A DNA stretch of 64,000 nucleotides from Ostreococcus mediterraneus (GCA_012295225.1 WMKK01000006.1:62001-126000), one strand, 5' to 3'. Shown: positions 45,133 to 54,935, counted from the first letter of the stretch. Translations and numbers: made by a program. Notes: generated by a model from the sequence alone, not told the origin.

Positions 45133-46353
45133 TTACGCGGCGGCAAAGGCGGTGGTGCTTTGGGATTTTGCGCACGCGCGCGTGCGAGCGTGCGAGCGTA
45201 ACGCCGCGGACATATCCTCTGGCTTGCACGGGAAATCACTGATTTGGTCGCACGACTCTAGCGTCATTTGTGGGCGCTGTTTGGCGTGGTAAATGAACAG
45301 CTTGCCGGTGACCAACGCGTAGTTTTGGCTCAGGCCCGAGTATCGGTGGTGAATCAAACTCTGAATGCGTTCCGATTCGGCGCTGTCATCCGTATCGATC
45401 CAGAGATTGAACGGCTGCTTCTTCGTGCCGGCGAAAATGCACACTCCCGTGACAGGCTGAGGTGTGTTCATTTTGTAGCGCACGAATGACATGATACCGT
45501 CGTACAAGGAGAAATTCGTCGGCTGAAAGTCAACGAGAATCGTCGCGGTTTCGCGTGCGGCGGCCGCAGCCATCAACTTTTTGTAATCATGTTGCGGATT
45601 AATCACGTCATCGGCGAGACCAAGATGCTGCCAGTGACGAAAATCTTCGATGAACATTTCGCGTTGATGCCACCAAGGTAAAAGTTGGCCGTAATTACGC
45701 TTGTATTCAGAAAACCAGGCAAAGTCTTGCGTCGGGCACCAAATTCCGCGCATTTCCTCGCACGCCAGCTTTTCAGCCAAGGCCATTTCCCCATGGTACA
45801 ATCGCGAGCGTCCATGCTTGGTGAAGTACGCAGAATTTCCACTCATCAACGCATCGACATTGATATTCGTGCCATCTTTCCACACGTACGCGAGTAATCG
45901 CCCGTACGCGTCGACCGAGACCTCGCGCGCGCGTTCGATGGAGCCTTCGTTTTTCATAGAAACGTCAAATTCGATATCGACGGGAACATCACCGCATCGA
46001 CCATCGTTTGCCGCACCAAGCCGCTTCTTAAACCACGAAGCAGCGTCGATGCCCGCCGCCGTGACTGGTTTGTACGGCGCCAATTCCTTCTTTTGCTCGT
46101 TCGCTTCCTCGGCGTCCACAAACACCAATCGTACAGTAACTTCTTCCCATTCCGCGGTGGAATCCGCGTCGAGCTCTTGTTCGACGGGCATTGGCACAGG
46201 AAACTTTTCTGACACCGTTGCGTCGTCCCAACCATCGCGCGTGGCTGAGCGTACTTGTCCACCAGATGGATTGAGCTTCACTTTGAGCGTGCGGCCGTCG
46301 ACAATCTTGGTGACGAGACATCCGCGAATGTGCGGGCCGTGAAACGTGTGCAT
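45133..46353 (-). CDS. Staphylococcal-nuclease-like (SNase) domain protein
   Basis: A 406-residue protein. The first 235 residues follow the SNase fold: GCLVTKIVDGRTLKVKL, VTVRLVFVDAEEANEQKKEL (arginine and acidic residues of the active site), VDIEFDVSMK, then YGRLLAYVWKDGTNINVDAL with a second Arg, and HGEMALAEKLACEEMRGIW. The remaining part (ILVDFQPTNFSLYDGIMSFV, GVCIFAGTKKQPFNLWIDTD) looks like a separate alpha/beta domain I cannot name. It may be an RNA or DNA endonuclease; in plants single-SNase proteins act as Ca2+-dependent nucleases. No signal peptide is evident. Confidence 0.65.
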   Translation of the reverse strand: MHTFHGPHIRGCLVTKIVDGRTLKVKLNPSGGQVRSATRDGWDDATVSEKFPVPMPVEQELDADSTAEWEEVTVRLVFVDAEEANEQKKELAPYKPVTAAGIDAASWFKKRLGAANDGRCGDVPVDIEFDVSMKNEGSIERAREVSVDAYGRLLAYVWKDGTNINVDALMSGNSAYFTKHGRSRLYHGEMALAEKLACEEMRGIWCPTQDFAWFSEYKRNYGQLLPWWHQREMFIEDFRHWQHLGLADDVINPQHDYKKLMAAAAARETATILVDFQPTNFSLYDGIMSFVRYKMNTPQPVTGVCIFAGTKKQPFNLWIDTDDSAESERIQSLIHHRYSGLSQNYALVTGKLFIYHAKQRPQMTLESCDQISDFPCKPEDMSAALRSHARTRACAKSQSTTAFAAA

Positions 46354-46497
46354 GGGTGCGTGTGTTCGTGTGCTTTGTCGCGCGTGATTGGATTGAATGG
46401 TCGTTTGCGTGTGCGTGTGCGTGTGCGAGTGAGGCTTGAGAGCGTCAAATTGTGACGTCCCGCTCTCTCGGCGTCGGATTGTGCGACGACATAGGCA

Positions 46498-47520
46498 TTA
46501 CACGTACAGCAAAGTCCCGAGCGCGATCGCCGTGAGCGCGACGGAAAAGTTATCATCTACAAAATCCGTCAGCGGCAATGATTCCACCAGCGCGCACGCG
46601 CACGCAATCACCGCTGTCGATACATACGTCGCGCCAACGACATCGACGAATCCAAACGCGTCAAAGTACGCCAACAATCCGCTCGCCGCGACAAATCCAC
46701 CGATAATAAATCCAATACTCCCCGCAAAGCTCTTCTGCGCGTTCCATGGCAAAGGATTCCCCGAACCAAATCTCCGACCTATGATATCTGCGAATCCATC
46801 GCCGCCGCACATCATCGTCAGAGCGACGAGTCCCACGGGCGACGTTCGCCAATACGCCCCGGCGCACGCCGCGAGCACGACGGTGTAATATAACGGACCC
46901 TTCAACAGCTCCTCTCGCCCGCCTTCGCGCGACACAGCCTTGACGGCGTTGGCGTTATCAATCAGCCCACTCCCAATGGCAAACAACCGCGCGCCCTGTG
47001 CGAGAGGGATAAACGCAGCGAACCATCGAGCGTCGACGCTCGCGCTAAAGAGCGGCCACGTCGCGGCGTAAAACGTCCCACTCGTAATGTGCACCAGCTT
47101 ACGACTCAGCGCGCTCGAAAACACCCCACGTTTCGCCAACGCATCGAACGCTTTGACCCAGACGAACGCACCGACGGTGGTGAGCGCTGCGGCGCACGCG
47201 TCCCTCGTCGGCGCGTCGAGCGCGGACGCCGCGCGCGCGACCCCATCGATCGCTTCGGGCACGCCTCTCGCCGCACACATCCCGCCTCGAGCCACGCGCG
47301 CGGTCGCACCGCACGCGCGTGACACCGACACACCCTCCGCGCGCGCGCGCGCGCGATCGACCGCGCACATCGCGCGCATCGCGCCCGCGCGCGCGGCGTC
47401 AACGATGGGCGACTCGCCCGCGCTGAGCCTCTCGCGCGCGCTCGCGCCCCGCGCGCGCGTCGCCCCGCGCGCGCGCGACGGGACGGCGATGCGATGCGAT
47501 GCGCGCCACGCCGCGCGCAT
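46498..47520 (-). CDS. Plastid phytol/farnesol kinase-type enzyme (VTE5-like)
   Basis: A 340-residue protein with seven or so hydrophobic segments after an 80-residue basic, Ala/Arg/Ser-rich N-terminus (MRAAWRASHRIAVPSRARGA), a likely plastid transit peptide. The signature RKLVHITSGTFYAATWPLFS, then GLVALTMMCGGDGFADIIGR-RFG with the Asp pair, and KSFAGSIGFIIGGF match the polyprenol kinase family (VTE5/FOLK; also dolichol kinase). VTE5 phosphorylates phytol from chlorophyll breakdown for tocopherol synthesis. The Met at 47520 is preferred over 47622 because the stretch before it has a repeated Val run and no targeting logic. It diverges from the zinc-finger gene. Confidence 0.82.
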   Translation of the reverse strand: MRAAWRASHRIAVPSRARGATRARGASARERLSAGESPIVDAARAGAMRAMCAVDRARARAEGVSVSRACGATARVARGGMCAARGVPEAIDGVARAASALDAPTRDACAAALTTVGAFVWVKAFDALAKRGVFSSALSRKLVHITSGTFYAATWPLFSASVDARWFAAFIPLAQGARLFAIGSGLIDNANAVKAVSREGGREELLKGPLYYTVVLAACAGAYWRTSPVGLVALTMMCGGDGFADIIGRRFGSGNPLPWNAQKSFAGSIGFIIGGFVAASGLLAYFDAFGFVDVVGATYVSTAVIACACALVESLPLTDFVDDNFSVALTAIALGTLLYV

Positions 47521-47811
47521 GTCACCGACGCCGCGCGTCGCACGATGGCGGCCCCAAGGGGCGCTGATGACGACGACGACGACGACGACGAATGTGATGG
47601 CGGGCGTCTGTTGACGCACCATTCACCGACGCGGGTTCGGCGCGCGACGCGCATACGATGTACGCCGCGCCGCGCCGCGATGGCCCGCCGCTCGCTTTCG
47701 TCGCCCGCTGTCGTCGCTCGCGCGCATCGCCGCCGCGTCCGGCGCCGCCGCGCGCATCGCCGCGCGCGCAGCCGCCGCCACTGACGCTTTGGTTTCCGTC
47801 CGCTCGCGCAG

Positions 47812-48628
47812 GTTTAAACGCCGGGATTGGAACTATTTACACGAACCCGACGGGTCGGCGAGCGATTCCGACAGCGATGGGTCCGTGGAGTCCGCGGGCG
47901 ACGCGGTGGGGTCGTCGTCGAGCGACAGCGAGGACGATGGAGAGGTTGAGGTTGAGGAGGAGGAGGCGAGCGAAGACGCCGACGCCGACGTCGAGCGACG
48001 GGACGCCGCCAAGGCGGATATCCGCGCGAGATACGATCACGCGGAATCGCAGATTGCGAGTGTGTTATCTGGAGCGAGTGATGGGAAGTTGAATGTCGCG
48101 GCAAAGTGTCGGGCATGTCCTGGGACGTTGCTATTGAGCGCGGCGGCGTTGACCACGCACGCGGCGTCGAAAAAGCACGTCAAGAATCTCAAGCGGTTGG
48201 GGAAGCATGGGGACGATGGGTACGTGTGTTTTTACCCAGCGGTGCAAGAGGATGATGGGGTGGTGAGTGATGGTGACGCCGAGACGCACGCCGAGCGATT
48301 AGCGCGTTTGCGAGCGCAGAAGATTCTCAAGGCGGAGCAGGGCGGCGGCGGAGCCAAGGGTGGGAAATTTTCCCTCGACCAATTCGAAGACTCGGGTGAT
48401 GACGACGACGACGACGACGATGATGGTTCAGATAGCGACGCGATGACGAAACGCGCGGCGAGGAAAACGCTCATCAAGGAAATAGAGGCGAAGAAAGAAT
48501 CCAAGACGGCGGAGAAACGTTCGAGACGTCACGCGCAAAGTAAGCGCTTGAAATCGGCGACGAAGAAAAAATCCAAACCGGGCAAGCGTCAACGACAAGC
48601 GATGAAAGCCGATGGCGCCGCGGAGTAG
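47812..48628 (+). CDS. Acidic C2H2/U1-type zinc-finger protein, 5' exon not resolved
   Basis: The last exon starts at 47812 after a CACTGAC branch site and CGCGCAG acceptor; 271 residues are visible. An upstream in-frame stop at 47612 and the lack of any ATG in between show that a 5' exon is missing; I could not place its donor. The protein has a long acidic run (GSVESAGDAVGSSSSDSEDD, later a DDDDDDDDD run), then CRACPGTLLLSAAALTTHAA-SKKHVKN, a C2H2 finger of the U1-like type (C-x2-C, H-x5-H spacing), and a very basic tail (AEKRSRRHAQSKRLKSATKK). A nucleolar or pre-ribosome role is plausible, by composition only. Confidence 0.6.
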
Positions 48629-48730
48629 ATTATGATGTGATTACATGTGTCACTTTGCATATTACAAGCTACGTTGCGACCGCCGCCGAGCGCACGACGA
48701 CGGTGGGTGATGTGTATCTTTATGATTTCG

Positions 48731-49621
48731 TTACTTTATTTCGCTCTCCAGCGCTTCGCCCGGCAGCGGTTGCTCCTTGTCCACGCATACGCCCGGCATG
48801 GCGCCGCGCGCGTCATCGCCTTCGGACGATTCCGGTGGCGTCGCCGACGCGTCGTGCCGCTCGCCATCGCTCGCACCCGATCCCGATCCCGGAAACGACG
48901 CCGAATCCCGACGCCACAACAGCGACGGTCGCGGCGCTTCGTTCTTCGCCAAGTACAACCCGCACGCGTTACACAGCGACCCGACGCCGTCCTTATCCTT
49001 ACGCCAGTACGGCGTATCCATGGACTTGCAATTCACGCATACCTTTGTCTCTTTCGACTTGGATGATTTCCGCGACGACGCCGGCGCTTTGACGACGCGA
49101 TTCGCCGCCGTCCCGCTCGCCTTCATCGACTTGGTCTTCGTCGCCTTGGTCGCCTTGGTCGTCGTCGTCGCCCCACCACCCATCGCCCGTCGCGCACTCG
49201 TCGCTTCACCATGCATCACCGCGTCGTGATGATGATATCGATACCCCAGCGGCGACGACATCCCCCCGCTCCCCGCCCCGCCCGCCGCGCCGCCCGCGCC
49301 CGCGTGAAACGCCCCCGCGTGAAACGCCCCCGGATGAAACGCCCCCGCCTGCACATACGCCGCCATATACGCCGCATAACTCGCCATCATCTGTGGCCCC
49401 ATAGCGATGAACATCGCCTGTTGCTGCCTCGAGACTTCCGCCAGCGTCCGCCGAGCCTCCTCCTCCTCCGCCTCCTCCTCCTCCTCCTCCTCCTCCTCCG
49501 CGCCCGCGCCGCTCGCTCGCCGCGCGTCCCCAGCCCCGCCTTCGCCGCGCGCGCCGCTCCCGTCACCGCCATCATTCGACGACGCGTGACGTCCTCCATG
49601 CGGCGCGTCAACCGCCGCCAT
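48731..49621 (-). CDS. GATA-type transcription factor
   Basis: A 296-residue protein. A canonical GATA finger lies near residues 195-225: CVNCKSMDTPYWRKDKDG, then SLCNACGLYLAKNEAPRP, with C-x2-C, 18 residues and C-x2-C. Upstream are a poly-Glu run (residues about 40-60), then MFIAMGPQMMASYAAYMAAY and a tandem GAFHPGAFHAGAFHAG, then a Thr/Lys-rich hinge (TTTTKATKATKTKSMKASG) and a basic segment (SSRKSSKSKETK). The start MAAVDAPHGG at 49621 is chosen; frames open further upstream run into repetitive DNA. Targets cannot be read from the sequence. Confidence 0.9.
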   Translation of the reverse strand: MAAVDAPHGGRHASSNDGGDGSGARGEGGAGDARRASGAGAEEEEEEEEEAEEEEARRTLAEVSRQQQAMFIAMGPQMMASYAAYMAAYVQAGAFHPGAFHAGAFHAGAGGAAGGAGSGGMSSPLGYRYHHHDAVMHGEATSARRAMGGGATTTTKATKATKTKSMKASGTAANRVVKAPASSRKSSKSKETKVCVNCKSMDTPYWRKDKDGVGSLCNACGLYLAKNEAPRPSLLWRRDSASFPGSGSGASDGERHDASATPPESSEGDDARGAMPGVCVDKEQPLPGEALESEIK

Positions 49622-49915
49622 CACACCACCGCACGACGGATGGACGGATGGATGGACGGAACGATTCAATCGATGGATGGATTCGATGACTGGAGTGATT
49701 GAATATCCTCGACCGCGCTTTGCCGGCACCGCGATCGAGCGCCGATCGAATGCCGTGCACGGCGCCTCGCGCGCGCCGCTCTGTCTCTCTCGCGCGCGCC
49801 TCTGCCTCTCGCGCGCGTCACGCGTCGTCCTCTGTCGTCCACGCGCGCGCGCGCGCGCGTGATATTCGCGCGCGGTGTGGATAACGAACGAACGAGATCC
49901 CGAATCGCCGCGATG
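49622..49915. other. Spacer upstream of the GATA gene
   Basis: About 290 bp between the GATA start and the tetramer repeat. The first part has short ATGG/GACGGAT-type near-repeats (GGATGGACGGATGGATGGAC at about 49637-49656), and the rest is GC-rich with a CGCG run near 49845-49860. No gene is supported here. Confidence 0.4.
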
Positions 49916-50476
49916 GATGATCGATGGAGCGACCGACCGATCGATGGACCGACCGACCGATCGATGGAGCGATCGATGGATCGATCGATGGAGTGACCGA
50001 TGGAGTGACCGATGGAGCGATCGATGGAGCGATCGATGGAGTGACCGATCGAGTGATCGATGGATCGATGGAGTGACCGACCGATCGATGGAGTGACCGA
50101 CCGATCGATGGAGTGACCGACCGATCGATGGAGTGACCGACCGATCGATGGAGCGATCGATGGAGTGATGGAGTGACCGATGGAGTGATCGATGGATCGA
50201 TCGATGGATCGATCGATGGAGTGATCGATGGAGTGACCGATGGAGTGACCGATCGATCGACCGATCGAGTGACCGATGGAGTGACCGATCGATGGACCGA
50301 TCGACCGATCGATGGACCGACCGATCGAGTGACCGATCGACCGATGGACCGACCGATCGAGTGACCGATCGACCGATGGACCGACCGATCGAGTGACCGA
50401 TCGACCGATGGAGCGATCGATGGAGTGACCGATCGATCGATGGAGTGACCGATCGATCGATGGAGTGACCGACCGA
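49916..50476. repeat. Tandem repeat of GA-initial tetranucleotides
   Basis: About 560 bp can be cut into consecutive four-base blocks that almost all start with GA: GATC, GATG, GACC, GAGT and GAGC. The five words are combined into larger units, for example GATC GATG GAGT GACC GACC repeated several times around 50080-50150. The four-base register holds from near 49923 to near 50474. On the minus strand these words never make TA or TG dinucleotides, so no stop codon can occur in any frame and a long open frame of SIDRS/SIGHS runs through it by construction. It lies between the GATA and SET-domain genes. Confidence 0.9.
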
Positions 50477-50658
50477 CCCGATACGTGGTGCGATGATTCC
50501 TTCTTCTCGCGTTGAAGGAAGAAGGAGGACGTACGCGGCCGACGAGTACGTATACCTGGTACGTACGGCATATATATACGTGAATGGGCTATAGATGGAG
50601 TGTAGGATTATGGTGTTGGACTATGCGGCTCTATGGCTGCGCGGCGTCGAGTATGGAT
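50477..50658. other. Spacer between the tetramer repeat and the SET gene
   Basis: 180 bp with TATATATA near 50569 and GTACGT-rich words (ACGTACGGCATATATATACG). It should hold the 3' end of the SET gene. No gene is supported. Confidence 0.4.
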
Positions 50659-53025
50659 CTAACGCGCGTCGACGCGCGCGATGTGGGCGTCGGCGAGGAC
50701 GCGCGCGGCGTCGCGCCACGTGTCGTCTTGCTCGCGCCTGGCGAGCATGGCTTTGACGTGGCGCGGGAGGGCGCGACGGGCGGCGGCGCTCGAGCGCGCG
50801 CGGGCGCGGGGCGCCGCGGCGGCGCCGGCGTCCAAGGCGTCGGCGGCGAGATGGGCCGCCATGGCGTAGACGTCGAAGGTTCGTCTGCGGCTGCGATGGA
50901 CGATGAGTAAGAAGGAGAACAAGGCGTCGCGGGATGAGCTCGATGGTTTGGGCTCGGCGTGTTCGACGAGCATGTAGTCCCGAACCTCGCGCAGGGCTTT
51001 GATTTCAACCTCGCGCTTGAGGGCGACGACGTCGGGGGAGTCGACGTTTCGCGTCACGGCGACGACGCGCCGAGACGACGATGGTGATAGATGGCGAGTG
51101 CCGTCTTTGTGTTCGTCCTCATTGTCGTCCTCATTGTCATCGTCGCCGTACAGCATGTCATTCAACGCCTCGTCGTCGCCTTGGCCACCGTAGACGTCCT
51201 CGTCGCAGTTCCAAATCGCGTCGTCGCGGATGATTTCTTCTCGTTCAGCCTCAATGAGCGCCGCCTTTAACTTTGGGTTGTTCTCCGTGAAGTGCGCACG
51301 CGCGACGTCGAGTATCTTGTCAAACGCCGCGTACATGTACGTCGTAGTTTGCGCAAAGCGTACGAAAATTTCCTGCCCGCGAATCGGGACATCCATGGGC
51401 ACCTTGCGCACCACGCGACTAAAATCATCCAAATCCACACGGAACATGTCGTTACTCGAGCCATCGGGCTCGGTGTTGTCTTCAACCGCAAATCCATATC
51501 GCATGAACAAGTCCAAGTTACTTTTGGCGCCGTAAGAAATGTGCAAGTAGTCGCTCGCGTTGAAGTTTCGCAGCGCTCGCACGACAACCTTGCCGTTGCC
51601 GTTTTGTCCACCCGTGGTGACGTATTCAACTTCTCTCGGTCGCTTATGATTGGCGAAATCCAAATACGGTGCTAAAAAGGTGCCAACAAAGTCTTTGCGC
51701 TTTAGCATGTCCATCCATGGATCACCTGATACTGGATTCGGTGATTGAAACGCTCGCGTCATGACGACGCCGTACCCCCATAAAAACTCTTCGCGCGTCA
51801 TGTACGTGCGCTCAAACGTGAAGCGATTGCCCGAAGTTTCAGATCTAAACGCCACTTTGGACACGATGTGGCGGAACGTCAATTCTGTCAAGCGCTCTGC
51901 GTGACGTCGTTCAGCAATCATCCACCGTAAATCAACATCCGAAAGCAGTTTGCCCGCGTGCGCGCGTTCGCACTCTATGTAGCCAAAAAATTGCACGAAT
52001 TCGCGCAACGGAATGAATAAGGGAACATCTCTTCTAAAGTCTTCAAGCGTAGGTAGGGCGCTGATATAGTCGTGCCACTTTGATGTCTTCCCTTTCCTTC
52101 GCTCGAGCACCATGAAACAACTCAAAACCATCTCATCTAGCGGTAAATGTATCGGCTCCACCGTCGGGTTCACGACGAACCCCGAGCCGACAAAGTCGCT
52201 CTCGCGCGCCCACGGGGCGTAGTCTGCAATCACACCGTTTCGCTGCCACTCCCTGAGCTGATCCCTATCTACCAACGTCCGCATCCGCGACGATGTTTGT
52301 AACAAAAGCCAATACCTGAGCAGTTCTGTCAATGATTTGTCCCTCGCGCACTGCTGCGCCGTAATCAAATGGGCGGGACCGTCGAGCTCCATGACTGTCG
52401 TCCCCACCTCGATATCCTCCGTGCATCGCAACCCGCGACAGGTATCACCAAACACCTCACGCGTCGCCGCCGACATGGACGGAACATTAGACTCAAACGC
52501 CACCTCAGTCAAATTCCGCGGCGCCTCAAACGCATCCGCCACGTACGCCACGGCGAGCTCATCCTCGCTCGCATCCTTCTCACCCCCTTCCGACGCCCTC
52601 ACCTCGCGCGCATCGCCCTCGCACCCACGCTCTCTCGCGAACGCGCGAATACCCGCATTCCCACGCCCATCGTCACCGTCAGTGCTCGCCGGCGACGCCG
52701 TGCGCGCGCTCCCACGCCACGCGAACGCCGACGACGCGCTCGTTCCGCCGTGACTCGACGATGTCGTCGTCATCGTCGTCAACCGCTCCGCCGGCGCCGA
52801 CGCCTTGGGCGCACCGCCGCCGCGCGACGACGCACCGCCATCGCCATCGCCATCGCCGTCGTCGTCGTCGCCGCCGCGCTTGCGCTTGCGCGCGAACAGC
52901 GCGGAGAACGCCGCGCGCATGGGACGCGAGCGACGCGTCGTCGTGTGCCGCGCCGCGACGTCCCTCGTCGCTCGATCGATGCGTTCTTTTTTCAATCGGC
53001 GCCGCGCGTCGATGGAGTCGAACAT
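50659..53025 (-). CDS. SET-domain lysine methyltransferase (SETD3/LSMT-like)
   Basis: A 788-residue protein. After a basic, Ser-rich and acidic N-terminal 190 residues the split SET domain begins RGLRCTEDIEVGTTVMELDG, with a long insert (ERRKGKTSKWHDYISALPTL), then FLAPYLDFANHKRPREVEYV, the NH core motif, and LHISYGAKSNLDLFMRYGFA, which is typical of the SETD3/SETD6/Rubisco-LSMT group. A Rubis-subs-bind-like C-domain follows, then a DDNEDDNEDEHKD acidic linker and a terminal Arg-rich helical tail. Substrate could be a plastid or cytosolic protein or actin; it cannot be told. The Met at 53025 is preferred; the open frame continues to 53139. Confidence 0.85.
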   Translation of the reverse strand: MFDSIDARRRLKKERIDRATRDVAARHTTTRRSRPMRAAFSALFARKRKRGGDDDDGDGDGDGGASSRGGGAPKASAPAERLTTMTTTSSSHGGTSASSAFAWRGSARTASPASTDGDDGRGNAGIRAFARERGCEGDAREVRASEGGEKDASEDELAVAYVADAFEAPRNLTEVAFESNVPSMSAATREVFGDTCRGLRCTEDIEVGTTVMELDGPAHLITAQQCARDKSLTELLRYWLLLQTSSRMRTLVDRDQLREWQRNGVIADYAPWARESDFVGSGFVVNPTVEPIHLPLDEMVLSCFMVLERRKGKTSKWHDYISALPTLEDFRRDVPLFIPLREFVQFFGYIECERAHAGKLLSDVDLRWMIAERRHAERLTELTFRHIVSKVAFRSETSGNRFTFERTYMTREEFLWGYGVVMTRAFQSPNPVSGDPWMDMLKRKDFVGTFLAPYLDFANHKRPREVEYVTTGGQNGNGKVVVRALRNFNASDYLHISYGAKSNLDLFMRYGFAVEDNTEPDGSSNDMFRVDLDDFSRVVRKVPMDVPIRGQEIFVRFAQTTTYMYAAFDKILDVARAHFTENNPKLKAALIEAEREEIIRDDAIWNCDEDVYGGQGDDEALNDMLYGDDDNEDDNEDEHKDGTRHLSPSSSRRVVAVTRNVDSPDVVALKREVEIKALREVRDYMLVEHAEPKPSSSSRDALFSFLLIVHRSRRRTFDVYAMAAHLAADALDAGAAAAPRARARSSAAARRALPRHVKAMLARREQDDTWRDAARVLADAHIARVDAR

Positions 53026-53176
53026 CGATCGATACCGCGGTAGTTTCGGAACACTTCCGACTCGATCGACGTGTGTTACATAGTGTACACGTTGGATGGT
53101 TATATGTGTGTGGTTTCTTGTCCACATATAGGGATTCAACGGATACAGTACGCGGTACCCGGGTACGCGTCAGAGC

Positions 53177-53344
53177 ATGCCTCGGCGGCTCCTTCGCGCG
53201 AGCGACGCCAAGGCGATCGTCGTCGCCGCCGCGTGCGTGCCCGCGTGCACGTTTGCGTATAAGATGTACGTGGATTACAACGCGCCGTATGGGTCGGTGG
53301 CGACGCGCGAACGCGCGGACGAGACGTCGAAGACGCGAGGGTGA
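53177..53344 (+). CDS. Small 55-residue one-helix protein, candidate
   Basis: An ATG-initiated frame of 55 codons in the gap between the SET gene start and the ABC1 gene. The protein has a basic start (MPRRLLRASDAKA), a hydrophobic helix (AIVVAAACVPACTFAYKMYV) and a charged tail (DYNAPYGSVATRERADETSK). The layout is that of small mitochondrial inner-membrane accessory subunits, but I do not recognise a specific one. It fills a stretch that would otherwise be empty and ends 29 bp before the ABC1 start codon; a leader reading frame of that gene is an alternative. Confidence 0.4.
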   Translation: MPRRLLRASDAKAIVVAAACVPACTFAYKMYVDYNAPYGSVATRERADETSKTRG

Positions 53345-53372
53345 TTGATTTGTCTGTGTGCGCGCTCGGACG

Positions 53373-54935
53373 ATGACGTACGTGTTTCGTCGCGCGGTGG
53401 CGGTCGCGGGCGCGTGTGCGACCGCGGCGGTGGCGGTAGACGCTGCACGGGGTGATGGTGACGTCGCGCGCGTCGCGCGAGGTGGTGCGCGCGCGGCGTA
53501 TGCCGCGGTGACGGTGGCGCGCGCGGTGGCGGACTACAAGACGACGTCGAGCGAGGCGATGGACGCGGCGCACGAACGGTGCGCGGTGCGTTTGCACGCG
53601 ATGTGTACCGCGAATGGTGGGTTGTATGTCAAGGCTGGACAGTTTATATCCACCGCGGGTGGCGTACCGTTGGCGTACGTGAGAGAGTTGTCAAAGTTAC
53701 AGGATGAAGTGGCGCCGGCGGATTCGCGGGCGGTGCTCGCCGTCGTTCGGGAGGAATTTGGGGGCGTGGACGCCCGAGATTTGTTCGAAACGTTCGATCC
53801 CGAACCCATGGCCGCGGCGTCGCTGGCGCAGGTGCACCGGGCGGTGTTGAAAGGCTCTGGGCGCGAGGTGGCGGTGAAGATTCAACGCCCAGGACTCGAG
53901 CAGACGATTGAAAGCGACATTAGCACTATGGCGAGTCTGGTATTTTTCACAAAGTTGGCGTTTCCATCGTTTGATTTCGGGTTCATGGTGGATGAATTTA
54001 GAAGCCGATTAGAAAAAGAGATTGATTTTGAAGCCGAGGGTCGTAACTGCGAGCGAATGAAGCGAGCATTCGCGGACGACGAGCGCATTGATGCGCCCTC
54101 TGTAGAGTGGAACGTGACGCGAAAACGCGTCTTAACGATGGAATTCGTGCACGGCACGAAAGTCACTGACATTGCTTCGATGCACAAATTGGGTCTAGAT
54201 CCGAAGCAAGCTGCGCTTGCGCTCAGTGACGCGTTCGCGAGAATGCTCCTCGTGCATTCATTCGTGCACGGAGATCCCCACCCGGGCAACGTCCTCGTGA
54301 GAGAGCACCCTACGCGCCGCGGAGAGACGCAAGTTGTGCTCCTCGACCACGGGTTATACAGCGAGCTCGATGAAAGTGCGCGCATCGCGATGAGTAACTT
54401 GTGGGTCGCCATTGCCGTGGGAGACGAAGATCGAGCAGTCGCCGCCGCAAAGCGTTTGCGCGTGCCGGATGAATTTACCTGGCTCATGCCGCTCGCGCTG
54501 GCGCGTAAAACCACCGACGGAAGAGACGTCGATAGAAAACAACTAGAACAGCAGTGGGCAGACAATAAATCAAAAGGTGGTGTTGGACGTCCTGGTATTG
54601 GCGAAGCGAGCTTGATTGGCAACAACATGCCAAAAGAAATGATTATCGTGTTGCGAGCCAACGCCCTCGTCCGCAACGTCATCAAGGCGCTCGGGAACTC
54701 ACACGCTGGAAACATTAGCTTGTTAGAAGCCAAGCGTCAGTGGAGTAACGTCCGGTACGCTATATTGGGACTATGCATCCCTCGGGGCCTAGGAGACTCC
54801 ACGATTCGTACTGCGTCGCTCGGCTGTCGCGTCAAGTGGCGTCTAAGAACGGTCGTCATCGGAGCTCGCGCGACGCTCTCAGCGTTTCGCCGAGCGTTCC
54901 ATCGCGCTAAACCTATAGATATAGGCTCAAAGTAG
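53373..54935 (+). CDS. ABC1/ADCK-type atypical kinase (ADCK1-like)
   Basis: A 520-residue UbiB-family protein. Diagnostic blocks: YVKAGQFISTAGG (KxGQ), MAAASLAQVHRAVLKGSGRE (Ala-rich loop in place of the glycine loop), VAVKIQRPGLEQTIESDIST, EIDFEAEGRNCERM, HSFVHGDPHPGNVLVRE (catalytic HGDPHPGN) and VVLLDHGLYSEL (LDHG, metal-binding Asp). The order and length fit ADCK1-type members, which sit in mitochondria or plastids and relate to quinone/lipid metabolism. The N-terminus (MTYVFRRAVAVAGACATAAV) is a plausible targeting region. Confidence 0.92.
   Translation: MTYVFRRAVAVAGACATAAVAVDAARGDGDVARVARGGARAAYAAVTVARAVADYKTTSSEAMDAAHERCAVRLHAMCTANGGLYVKAGQFISTAGGVPLAYVRELSKLQDEVAPADSRAVLAVVREEFGGVDARDLFETFDPEPMAAASLAQVHRAVLKGSGREVAVKIQRPGLEQTIESDISTMASLVFFTKLAFPSFDFGFMVDEFRSRLEKEIDFEAEGRNCERMKRAFADDERIDAPSVEWNVTRKRVLTMEFVHGTKVTDIASMHKLGLDPKQAALALSDAFARMLLVHSFVHGDPHPGNVLVREHPTRRGETQVVLLDHGLYSELDESARIAMSNLWVAIAVGDEDRAVAAAKRLRVPDEFTWLMPLALARKTTDGRDVDRKQLEQQWADNKSKGGVGRPGIGEASLIGNNMPKEMIIVLRANALVRNVIKALGNSHAGNISLLEAKRQWSNVRYAILGLCIPRGLGDSTIRTASLGCRVKWRLRTVVIGARATLSAFRRAFHRAKPIDIGSK

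Noticed and set aside
49666-50571. A 301-codon minus-strand open frame of SIDRS/SIGHS repeats
   Set aside because: It runs through the tetramer repeat, whose words cannot form a stop on the minus strand in any frame, so openness is compositional and not evidence of coding.
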